Notes under the pieces: generated by a model
Databases searched by the model: none
Told to the model about the DNA's origin: nothing
The model's input: the letters and a program-made list of their open reading frames with translations, nothing else
Program-made: the position numbers and the translations under genes
NCBI GenBank assembly: GCA_964035575.1
Contig: OZ037899.1
Location: 310,001-374,000 of the forward strand
DNA: 64,000 nucleotides
From: Rhynchopus sp. YZ270_cl-10
Lineage: Eukaryota > Euglenozoa > Diplonemea > Diplonemida > Diplonemidae
Direction: 5' to 3'
Part shown: positions 33,434-43,298 of the stretch, in pieces
Numbering within the stretch: position 1 is the stretch's first letter
Layout: each line of letters opens with the position of its first letter

Positions 33434-35076
33434 TGATTCTGGTGCCTTTTTTGGTATGTCGTTTTGGTACGACCCCGTATGTTGCGGGGCTGTTTGGGGG
33501 CACAGTGAGTGAGGGGGTGGAAGGGGGGCAGGAGTGGATTGGGGAGAGAGAGAGTGGGGAGATGGAAAATAAAGAAAAGTTTATAAGATGATCCTAAGCC
33601 TCTCGTGCTTAGTCACCTTAATAAATGTCTGTGGTGGGGGGTGAGGGCAGAGAGAGTGGATCCAGAAAACACTCTCAAGAAAAAAAAAATCTCATTTCTC
33701 CTTTTTTTATTGTCCCTTTCCCCGTAACCTCTCTTCTTGGATGTGTTTGTGGTGTTCTTCGGAGAGAGAGAGAGTTGAAAAAAAAAAAATGTGTTTGTTC
33801 AAAGTTGTGACTTCTCACTTTTTTTGGGCAAAAACTAAAGAAAATATCCACAAACAAGGAAAAAAAAAAATCCTTTTTAAAAGGCCTCCTTCAAGAAGAG
33901 AAGAAGAAGAAGAAGAAGATTAAAAAAAAAAAAATCTATCACGCAAGCTTTCTCCTTTGAAAACGTAGCGTTTTTTTGAGGTCCACTTTCATTTTTTTTT
34001 TTTTTTTTTTTTTTTTTTTCCCCTTTGAAAATTTGGTTGTAATAGTGTAGACACCCCGAGGATGAGCTCCACTATATATTTTATTTCCCCTCCCTAATAG
34101 CTTCTGACACAAAAAAAAAAAAAAAAAAAAAAAGAAATCCGCTTGCCAAAGACCAGGGGGGTCTTTCAATACAACCTTTGTTTTTCTCTTTTCCCTCCGT
34201 TTTGTTCTTGCTTTTTTTTTGTACCCCATACCCACCCAATATCCCATTGGCATCTTTGATTTGGTTCGATTACGGGAAGAAGAAAACGGGGCAGCTTTTT
34301 TTCTTTATCCTTCTTTACACATTTAGTTTGTTTTCAAAAAGAGTGGTTTGCTTTGAAAAATAAAAAAAAAGCAAGAATTTTTTTTTTCTTTGAAAACATC
34401 GGAATGTGTGTGTAGGGAAGGAAAAAGAAAGGATATGACTTCCCCCTTCCCCCTTCTCCGTTTTCACCCCATGACGGTGAAGTAAATGACTTGTGGAATG
34501 TAACAATATTATTTTCAACCTCAATAAAAAACGTCGAGGGGAGAGAGAGAGATGTTGGTCTCAAAACCAAAATAGTAGACACATCAAAAGACACAGGAAG
34601 AACGAGGCACACATGGAAAAAAAAAAAAAAATGCGTAGAGTTCACACGAGAAAAAAGCGAGGTGTCTACATCAATTGTCTCATCAATTTTTCAAAAAAAA
34701 CACAAAGAAACAAAAGGATGGCGTCATTTTATTTTTTTCCTCTTTTTTAATTTGTAAATCAGTTCAACTACCTTTTTTTATAAAATCCAATTTCCCAAGC
34801 TGTTGTCGTGCGCAGGGGAAAAAAGGGGGCAGTTTTTTTTTTTATGCACTTCCCATTGACCGGATGAAAGCACAACACAAAACCACAGAACCTCGCCAAA
34901 AAAAAAAAAGAAAAAGAAACTAGGGGATGGGGGGTGTATTTTGTTTTTGTTTTTTGTGTTTTTTTGGAACTAAAAAAAAAAAAAAATGCATCTCAACAGT
35001 GAAGCAGAGTGTGCTGTTTTTTTATTGTTAAAAAAGGGGGGGGGTATGGATAGCTGTATTTGCGTTCATTGCCCCC

Positions 35077-35151
35077 TTTTCATAATACATAATACACATT
35101 ACCGCAATACATCACAATACAGCTGTATTGTGCATTATGTATTTATGAAAA
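35077..35151. repeat. 75-bp palindrome
   Basis: Arms TTTTCATAATACATAAT and its complement (with one or two insertions) fold around CAGCTG (35120-35125). It could be a miniature foldback element or a transcribed hairpin. Confidence 0.6.
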
Positions 35152-35819
35152 GAGAAAAATTCTCACAGTACAGCAGGTCTGGGGGGGGGACGTTGTCAGC
35201 TTACAGGAGAACCTCACGAATATAAAAAAAACACACAACAATCATTTTTTTTTCCCCTTTTATTAGCTCACGCCATTAGGGGAATGATCACTGCGCCACT
35301 GTATACGCAGAATAGGGAAGAAAAGGTGAGGAATGCGAGAGAATGCAAAAAAGCCATGCACACCCCACACACACATATCACCTTTCCACCCCCTTCCCTT
35401 TCATTGTTCCCTAAAGGAACAATAAGCCGTACAACGGGGATGGGGGGGAGGAAACAGGTTACAACAAATGGAATGGGGTTGGTACAAGGCGAATTTTTTT
35501 TTGAGGGGAACGGGAGAGAGGTGGGAAGAGAAAATAGGGGGGGGCTTTTTTTGTTTTTGTTTTTGGTGAAAGAGGAGGAGGGCTGCATTTTATATCATAC
35601 AAATAATGGTTTATACGCACCACCACACCTCCTCCCCTCTCTCCTCCGACTACTTGTGTGTTTTTTTTTTTTTTTTTTTTTTTTTTTTGGAAAGATCAAC
35701 TAAAGATTTGGTTTTTCTCTTATCCCACCCACACTTTTTTTTCTCGAATATTTGAAAAAAAATTTATAACGTGCCAATCTTCGAACCTTTTTTCAAATTC
35801 CAATATTTTTTTTTTCCAT

Positions 35820-37151
35820 CTAGTATCCACGCGCCCCTGCGGAGTAGTGGGGCGACGAGGGTGCGTAGTAGCATTTGTCCCACGCGTTTCTCTCCTCGCG
35901 CTCAGCCTCCTCCTTCATCATACGGATCTCGTCTGCCTTGCGGCGTGCGTTCTCGTACTGGCGGAGTGCGTCGTCCCTTTGGGGGGAGGAGTTGGACATC
36001 CCTGGGGAGGCGTGCTGCACAGGGTGTGGGGATGTGGAGTAGGACCTGCGTGGGACGGAGGCGTGGCGCTCGGCCTCAGCCTGCTGCTGTGCGGCCTGCT
36101 GGGCCTGAGACTGCGCCTGCTGGTGCGCCAGGGCCGCCTGCTGTGCTGCGTTGCGTGCCTGGTCCAGCTGTGCCTGCGCACTCTGTGCCTGCTGGTCCGC
36201 TGCGCTCGCCTGCCTGGACAGCTGCTCTGCCCTTGCCTGCGCCTCTCTTGCCTGTGCCTCCGCAGCCCGTGCTGCCTCCTCCCTCTCCCTCGCCTGTCTC
36301 GCCTGGCGGTCCCGTGCTGCCTGGTATTCCTGCTCCTGTCTTGCCTGACGGTCTCTCGCCGCCTGCTGTGCTGCCTGGTACTCCGCCTCCTGTCTCTGCC
36401 TCTGATCCGCAGCCCACTGCTGGTTGTACATCTGCGAGAGTTCCTGCTGGCGTGCGCTCTGTGCGTCCTGGTTGGGGGACGCCATGGGGGCACGGTCCTG
36501 GTACATATCACGCATGCGGAAGAAGAGCGCGTCTACGACGCTGGGCGCCTTGATGGCGAAGTTGACCCACTCGTCGTAGGTGATGTGGTTGGAGCGGTTG
36601 GAGTCGGCCATGGTGAAGAGGTCGCCTGCGGTGGCGTGGGTGAACTCCATGTCGCACTGCTGGAAGGCGCGGGTGAGGTCTTCGAAGAGGAGGTACTTCT
36701 TGTTGCTGCCGTCGATCTGGTAGAAGACGGAGCGCAGCTTCTCGGAGAGGGTTGGGGGGACACCTGCATCGGCAGCGATACGGCCACGGCGTGGGGAGCC
36801 GAGCGGTGTCGTGAAGGTCACGACGTTCTTCTCGGGCTCGGGGATGACACCCTGCGCATCGCTGTGCCAGATCGACTCAGGCTGGAAGCACCACAGCTGG
36901 CCTCCGGGGCGCAGCTGCTTCGCGTCGTACAGATCCACCCAACGCAGCAGAGTGTCGTCGAACACCTGGAAGGTCTCAATCTTGAACGGATGGTCCGGGT
37001 ACCCTGCAGGCCTGCTTGCGCGCGCCTTCGTGTCGAAGGCGGTCTCGGTAGCAGAAGCAAGCTCGGCAAGCGCGGGGCAGTGGTTGAACTTCAACTCCAC
37101 ATTCACCTTGTTACCGTACAGATCGCAACCAACATCGACGTTGAAAGACAT
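35820..37151 (-). CDS. BILBO1: BILBO1-like flagellar pocket collar protein
   Basis: 443 aa, single exon. The N-terminal ~110 residues (MSFNVDVGCDLYGNKVNVEL, then LRWVDLYDAKQL, then LWCFQPESIWH) follow the ubiquitin-like N-terminal domain of trypanosome BILBO1 as I remember it (KVNFEL, NKWVDL, LYVFQPPNEWH). Two EF-hands follow: a weak loop D147-D158 and a canonical loop DSNRSNHITYDE (183-194). Then comes a Gln/Ala/Arg-rich coiled coil (about 232-385) and a short Ser-rich tail. This domain order is that of BILBO1, which polymerises into the collar around the flagellar pocket neck; calcium binds the EF-hands. It is shorter than the trypanosome protein (587 aa), mainly in the coil. Other protists have related NTD/EF-hand proteins, so exact orthology is an inference. 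Confidence 0.75.
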   Translation of the reverse strand: MSFNVDVGCDLYGNKVNVELKFNHCPALAELASATETAFDTKARASRPAGYPDHPFKIETFQVFDDTLLRWVDLYDAKQLRPGGQLWCFQPESIWHSDAQGVIPEPEKNVVTFTTPLGSPRRGRIAADAGVPPTLSEKLRSVFYQIDGSNKKYLLFEDLTRAFQQCDMEFTHATAGDLFTMADSNRSNHITYDEWVNFAIKAPSVVDALFFRMRDMYQDRAPMASPNQDAQSARQQELSQMYNQQWAADQRQRQEAEYQAAQQAARDRQARQEQEYQAARDRQARQAREREEAARAAEAQAREAQARAEQLSRQASAADQQAQSAQAQLDQARNAAQQAALAHQQAQSQAQQAAQQQAEAERHASVPRRSYSTSPHPVQHASPGMSNSSPQRDDALRQYENARRKADEIRMMKEEAEREERNAWDKCYYAPSSPHYSAGARGY

Positions 37152-37811
37152 AGTGAGGGGGGTGGTTGTTTGGTTTGTTCTTAGCGGACCCTGGGGGGTG
37201 GGGAGGATAGGAGGCAGTTCAGGGGGCGGCTCAAGACTAATGCTGCAATGCACTGAAGAGAGCGGGAAAAATGCATCTGAGCAACGGACCAGGAATGTAA
37301 AATCAAAGATGAATGCCACTAAAAAAAAAGGGGATACTTTTCTTTTCTCCTGCTCAAAAAAATTTTTTTTGCAGTGAACGACTCTAGATTGGAAACACAT
37401 AAGACATACACACGCCAAAAAAAAAAAAAAATGAATAAAGACACAACAATGATACGTTGGCGCTAACAGGGCGATGCTTTTCCACTACTGGGTGAAAAAA
37501 AAAAGAGAGCACAATTCAGAGGATAAACAACAGTGAGAAAAAAAATACACAATTTTGGTACTCCTGATAACCCCATTTTGCGCACTTTGTGCACGGAAAA
37601 AAAAATACAGGAATACCCTATATTGCGTACTTGTTGCGTACTTAGTGCGTAGTTGTTGCGTACTTGGTATTTTTTATTTCAGGAGCACCAGACAATTATT
37701 TTTTTGAGTTTTTTCAACAGTTTTTGGGGCGTTTTTTTTTTACGTACCCCCTCTACCATAAACCAACCTTCGGGGCCCGTTTTATTCCCCCCCTGCTTCA
37801 ATCTGAACCCC
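37152..37811. other. Intergenic
   Basis: No gene. A small direct-repeat patch TTGCGTAC(TT) recurs at 37624-37665. A-rich runs lie on the plus strand. Confidence 0.4.
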
Positions 37812-39587
37812 TCAAATCACCTCACATACACCGGGCACCTCAACCCCTGCCAGCGCACAGGCCCTTGCAAACGCACCCCCCTCCTCACACACCTCCACCG
37901 CCACCTGCATCTGCCTTGGGCTCTCATCTGCATCCTCCTCTTCCTCCCCTTCCTCCTCCTCCTCATCACCCCCTTCTAGGTCGTCGCTGTTGATGAGACC
38001 GAGAAGCGCTTCGCCTTCATAGTTCACCTTTGCAACCCCTCCACGGATCACAACCAGAAGCGTTGTGACATTCGGAAAAACCTTAGGCAGCTTTTTGAGA
38101 ATTCCCTTTACTGCTGGGGGGCGGACCAGAAGAACCTCGACATAAGGGGATTCTACTAGATGTGTTGCAGATCCGAAAATCCCCAAAACTTTGCAACGAA
38201 CGTACATTATTGGCGCAGATCGCTGGCGAGAGATTCCAGAGGAGGTCAGATTCGCTGGCAACCCTGCCAAAGGGTTGTTAAATCCGTACAACACTACAGT
38301 TAGATTGTCGATATTTGCAGTACTGAGATCGCCTCTTGCGAGCATCCGATCCAACGGCTCTGCAAATCTGTGCAAATACACTGCCCTCAGTGCAGGGTGT
38401 TTATTCAAAAAGGACTGCGCCATGACACTACATTCCACCTCCACCACCTCAAGAGAAGGTAGCAATAACGGTACCGGCCCTGCACTGCCTTCACATAGGT
38501 CATATGCATCTACAAACCCCGCCGTTTTCAGTACCAAACTCCGAATTACAACGGAGTTCCCTTGAGTCAAAAATTTTGATAGACAGAGATTTACCGGAAT
38601 ATTTCGATCAACAGGACGTTGCGAAAGCGTAACACAAACCCTCCGCGCTTCTGAGAAGACCCCACGATATAACCATAAAAACGCGAGGGGGGTTTCCACT
38701 ACTACAGAACCACAGTTAGAAAGGTAACGACGTGCTCGGAGCGCCACCCCTTTGTTGGTAAGGGACAGCGCTTCCAGATCATCCCCAAGAACCAACCACT
38801 CCAGCATCAACACCACACAGTCCTGCGGGACCACTCCAAACAACCCCATCGACGCCCCTTCAACCGACCCTTCATCAACATCTTTGACCCCCCTCCGCAC
38901 ATTCCCATCACAATAAATCGAGACCGAACTCTTATACCCATAGTACCCTGCTTCATATTGATGAGGTAACACCAAGCGTCCTTTATACCGTCCTTTTCTT
39001 CCCCCTTTTCCCTTTCGTTGAATGGAAGAGGAGGAGAGAATGGAAATCGCTGCAGTAATCGCTGCGGTTACAGAGCTGACAGAGATGTCGAGGATGTGCC
39101 GTCTGTCCTTTGCGGTGGTGATGTTGATAGGGTCGGGGAAGCGGAAGATGGATAATATACTGCGTCGTTGTGGGGTCATAGCCTGCTTTGTGGAGAGAAT
39201 CTCGGTAAGGGAACGCACTGTTAAGAGAAGGACCGCAACGGATGAACCTACTATTGCACGCAAGGTTTTCCGACGGACCCGACGGAGGAATGCCGATACC
39301 ACCCTCGGTATGTCGACAACAGAAACCTCCACCACCATCACCACAACCGCAGCCACCGAGGCACTATATGTATCCACTGCGATGCGAAACGATGATGGAA
39401 TCAAACCAGAATCCCTTTCATTTGATCTGCAGCGAGCACAGCTACTAATCGGTTGGACAACCAATGGCGTTCTCGGTAATGGCGTAGATGGAGTCGACGG
39501 TGTAGAAAGCATGGGGCAAATAGAAGTTAGAGGTGACCCTGATGCCGTCCCTTCCAAAGAAATATGTGGGGGGAAACGCTGCCGCAT
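37812..39587 (-). CDS. F-box-like protein with acidic tail
   Basis: Open from an ATG at 39587 to TGA/TAA at 37812, 591 aa. In the middle, FGVVPQDCVVLMLEWLVLGD followed by DLEALSLTNKG and ARRYL has the spacing of an F-box (LPxD..L..L...DL..L..), which would recruit a substrate to an SCF ubiquitin ligase. The following 250 residues have an alternating hydrophobic rhythm (LVLKTAGFVDAYDL, LPSLEVVEVECSV, LRAVYLHRF) like degenerate leucine-rich repeats. The end holds an acidic block (about 17 Glu/Asp). The first ~190 residues contain three hydrophobic Ser/Val/Ala stretches, are unlike the rest, and may be leader or a separate exon; an internal Met (ASMGLFGVV) is an alternative start. Confidence 0.6.
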   Translation of the reverse strand: MRQRFPPHISLEGTASGSPLTSICPMLSTPSTPSTPLPRTPLVVQPISSCARCRSNERDSGLIPSSFRIAVDTYSASVAAVVVMVVEVSVVDIPRVVSAFLRRVRRKTLRAIVGSSVAVLLLTVRSLTEILSTKQAMTPQRRSILSIFRFPDPINITTAKDRRHILDISVSSVTAAITAAISILSSSSIQRKGKGGRKGRYKGRLVLPHQYEAGYYGYKSSVSIYCDGNVRRGVKDVDEGSVEGASMGLFGVVPQDCVVLMLEWLVLGDDLEALSLTNKGVALRARRYLSNCGSVVVETPLAFLWLYRGVFSEARRVCVTLSQRPVDRNIPVNLCLSKFLTQGNSVVIRSLVLKTAGFVDAYDLCEGSAGPVPLLLPSLEVVEVECSVMAQSFLNKHPALRAVYLHRFAEPLDRMLARGDLSTANIDNLTVVLYGFNNPLAGLPANLTSSGISRQRSAPIMYVRCKVLGIFGSATHLVESPYVEVLLVRPPAVKGILKKLPKVFPNVTTLLVVIRGGVAKVNYEGEALLGLINSDDLEGGDEEEEEGEEEEDADESPRQMQVAVEVCEEGGAFARACALAGVEVPGVCEVI

Positions 39588-40586
39588 TTTTAAAAATGTG
39601 AGAGGAGGAGAGAAAGAAACCCTCGGTCAAACGGCGGCTAAGAGAGAGAGAGAGAGAGAGGGTGCTCGCAAAATTGGTTTTTTTTCTTGTTTGTACACAC
39701 CCTCCCCTCCCCCCCTGTGGAGGGTGACCCTCAGCGCATCTTTTTTGTGTTGTGTCCTGTATGGGATGGAGTGTAAGGTATTTTTTTGGAGACATATAGA
39801 ACGGTGGAAAATAGAAACGTAACACTCATCACTATATTTCCTCCTTTTCATGAGGTGACCAAGGATATCTCTAAATCCGTCCCTTTTTTGGCCAAATGCC
39901 GAAATCCCAATCCAAAAAACTGAGCTCTTCTTTGCTCCTGCTCCTGGTTGTGGTAGAGGAAATCATCATCATCATAGGTCCGTATGGCTCAGGGCTTGTG
40001 TCTCGCTGTGGAGCGGCAGGGCCATCAGAAGGCGGTGGAGGCTGCGCACCATGAAGTGAATTTGTCGGGACGGAAGCAGGGGCGGTCCCAGCATCACCAC
40101 GATGTTGCGAATGCTGTTGAATCTCCTGCGCCTGGATCGCCCCCCTGCAGCAGACCCCGGAAGTGACAACTATTATAAGGCACTGTCTCTGTCCCTTCAT
40201 ACATCAAATGCGGGTTCAACAAATTCTCATCATATCCCTGAGGTGCACCGTAAAAAGTACCTCATAACCACTCGCTTTTATCTGTTCACCCCACCCCTCT
40301 TGTAAGGTGACCAAGCATGAGAGGTTTAGGATCATCTTACAAACTTTTCTCTTTAATGTTCCCACGAAATTATCGCGCACAACAAATAAGTTATCCTTTT
40401 CCAACAGAGCCCACTATAACTTTATTTAACACGCAAATTAAAATCACCTATTCGAATTTTTATACAGTAGTTCTTTTGCGATATTTCACTTACTAATTTT
40501 CGATGCGTGCGAACAGATTTTTGGGGAGCGGTGTGACACTAAACAGGATTTTAAATTGTGCTACCCTAATATATAAAAAACTGTGT
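39588..40586. other. Intergenic, includes the only inverted module B
   Basis: No gene supported. A GA run lies at 39641-39660. The sole minus-oriented module B is at 40304-40347, with a degenerate partner near 39849-39880. Confidence 0.5.
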
Positions 40587-42674
40587 TCACGAAATCAGTC
40601 TCAATGGCCCAAACTCCCGAGTGAAGGTCTCCAGTCCACTGCGATTAAATGCCACCCCATACGTTTCCCAGGTGAAAGCTCTTGGATATGTTGTACACAG
40701 AACGGGAAACCGTTCACCAGGACCCTTCATAGCAGGGTGTTTCTTCACGTTGGTAGCGAGGTCTGTCAACGTTTTCTTCGGTCGATCCTTGATCATCTTC
40801 ACTTGTACTCCGCCGACTGCAAACTCATTATCTGTCCTCTGGAAAGGAACTAAATGTTCAATTGCTTTCTCCCCACGAGGAAGCACGACGATATACCCCG
40901 CCTTCAAGTGGTCGTCTATATTGATTTTTTTCCCGGGCGGCACTACGCGGATGTCTTGGAAAGCCGACGTATGTAGATCTAAGGTCAAGCCAGAGGACTT
41001 GCCTCCTCTGTAGAATTCATTCAGGCAGAACGGCGTCTTCAGCATTTTGTACGAGAATAGCTTCGCGGCTTCGATGTTCTGCAGCACCTTTTCGGCGAGC
41101 ACCTCACTGCCTTCTTGCACCACAGAGTCAGCATCGTAGGCCTTATGCACATACCATGGCAGGTTCGTTTGGTCTCCGATACTTGCATAATGCGATGCCC
41201 AAGCGCGCAATACCAAGGGAAAGATTCGGACTCCTCCCTCTGTTACGGAAGCCAAACCAGCTTGCGCGAGACGTTCTGCATCCGTTCGCACCTTACCGTG
41301 AGCAAGAAACTCCGCAACGTTCGGAACTTTGAGGAGGGTGTCGTACTTCACAAGTTGAGTGTACCCCATAAGCTCGTGGAGGATCAGACCTTTTTCGCCT
41401 TCCCCACCTTCTGCAAATTTCTCCAGTGCCGTCGGTAGTCCATCAAAAGCGGCCCTTGGAATGTCACAGGCGAGGTCGACAAGCTGCTCCACGAATCGGT
41501 TCTTGGCTTCGATCAGACGTTTGACATCGGGAAAATATTCAAAGAGCAATTTTTTGATGGTTTCGGGGTCAAGGATCGGCACTCTGCCAGGGGTATTTAC
41601 AGGTGATCTCCCAGAGCTCGTTGTCATCTCGCGAAACATCCCCTTCGTCAAGCTGCTGAACAAGAATAGCACACGCACACCTTCATTGTTGGCTAGTGTC
41701 TCGTCCTGGTATGACATCAAATCTTTGACCAGACATGACTGGATGCTCGCGTCATAGTGTCCCTGATGCAGTTCGTCAAAGCACACACAGAGAACCTTCG
41801 TCGTTCTGTCTGCAAATGCATTGTTTTCGCTAAGTTTTTTTATGAAGATATCAAAGCCCGCTTCCAAGGTCCGTGTCTTGTCTGCTTCGACTTTCGCAAG
41901 CCCGTGGTAGTTGAGGAGTTGCTTGATGAAGGTCAGGCCAGTCCCATCATTTTCGTAGCGTACATTTTCATTGTACGTGAAGCGCACAAACTTCGTGGTG
42001 ACATTATCTCCGCAGTCAATCTTCATCACTCCCCTGCAGAGCTCATTATGTAGTCGGGTCTTACCCATACCCATGGTCGCAGCGTTGTAGAATATCTTAG
42101 TCTGGCTGCGGACGGCATTCACAGCGTATTCCTCACAGTCCGATGAAGTCGTCTGTTTGAGACAAGAGGGAAAGCAAAGTGCCCCTTTGATGTAGGACTC
42201 TATATCCTGCCGTGCACCGCGCGATGATTCATATGGAATCTTATACTCTCTCAAGCTGTACTTCAGGGTCCACTCCGATACGTCCGGATGACTCAGGTCC
42301 TGCTGTTGAGCTTCCATCTCCAACACCTTCTGTTTGAGCGTCGAAAGCTGAGCCTGCAGATCCGCCACGGACTTTTCGGCATTTGCAAGATCAGACTGTG
42401 GTGACGTTGTGAATGGGTCATGCTAGAATGATAAAATAAAAGTGGGTGTGACAACAAAATAACAACAAAGTTGCATCACACTGTGCATCTCCAGTGCCGA
42501 CAATTGCAACCCCAACACACACATGTTGTGAACGGGTCGTGCTAAAAAGATAAAATTAAAAGTGGGTGTGCAAAGCAAGGTCCATACCTTTGACAGCATC
42601 GGGCTAACTGAGAACGACCGTAAGACAGACGATGGTGACCTGGTGGTGCGCATGCACATCGCAAGCCGACGCAT
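40587..42674 (-). CDS. Second RHS/Crinkler-like P-loop NTPase, two exons
   Basis: Exon 1 42588-42674 and exon 2 40587-42422, joined in phase 0 (donor GTATGG, acceptor CATTCTAG), give 640 aa. Walker A is MGMGKTRL and Walker B is VLCVCFDELHQ. The C-terminal part has YIVVLPRG followed later by FAVGGVQVKM, the same hydrophobic-LP then QxK order as in the gene at 43, so both may end in a nuclease-like fold. The region before the P-loop (WTLKYSLREYKIPYESS) recalls RHS N-termini. Exon 1 encodes a basic, Ser/Arg-rich leader (MRRLAMCMRTTRSPSSVLRS) that looks like a mitochondrial presequence. The intron contains a tandem copy of its own 3' splice site. Confidence 0.65.
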
Positions 42675-43298
42675 TGTGTTTGTGTCCTATTTGCAAACCT
42701 GTAGTGAGTCTGTATGATGTAGAGAAGGAGAGAGGAAGAGAGGAACAGTGAGAGGGGGCTGGGTTCAACAATAAAACATCATCACGACAGAAACCTTTCG
42801 TTTTACTGCAGCTCTTCTTTTTGTGGGTGGTTCCTCTCCCCCCCTTCATCGATTGAGATGGCCATTTTGTTCCCTACCCCCCCCTCTTTTCGCCTCCCCC
42901 TCCCTCATACATTGAACAGGTTTTCTTCCGTCACCCGAAACAGAAACTGCGATACGCACAAACCTCTCTCTGAAAACACTATTTTCCAATACCGCCCACC
43001 TCCGTAATCTCGAACTGCCATAAGATGACAAAAGGTAAATCTCACATTTTCTTTTTTTTTTTCTTTTTTCATCCTGCATTGTTCATCGCCTCTCTGTCAT
43101 AAGACCTAGAGAGGGTTTCTCCACCCCGCATCTCTTTTCTGAAATGCGGTCTCTCTACCAAAGCTAAACACCTTCAATATAGGACGCGTCGGAAACAGAA
43201 AATTTTATGATTCTGCTTTGTCCATAGCGAGATTTGCTTGGAACGCAGGTCTCCATTTTGGACAATAAGAAATGGGTGAGAAGAGAAGAGAAGAGCCC
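42675..43298. other. Intergenic
   Basis: No gene or recognised module. GA-rich on the plus strand near 42720-42750; otherwise unique sequence. Confidence 0.4.

Larger units (their letters stand above)
32600..35819. other. Intergenic with tandem duplication and poly-purine/pyrimidine runs
   Basis: No gene. Contains a tandem duplication (32708-33433), module B (33576), module P (34027), a MITE-end fragment (34474), a module A fragment (34857), a palindrome (35077-35151) and long T or A runs. The T run at 35659-35688 would be an A run in the transcript of the gene cluster, just downstream of the BILBO1-like stop. Confidence 0.5.

Noticed and set aside
35658-37184. 508-residue plus-strand open frame
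   Set aside because: It is the antisense shadow of the GC-rich coiled-coil gene on the minus strand and starts in a poly-T run.
39022-39822. 266-residue plus-strand open frame
   Set aside because: It overlaps the F-box-like gene antisense, and its composition follows that gene's codon pattern in reverse.
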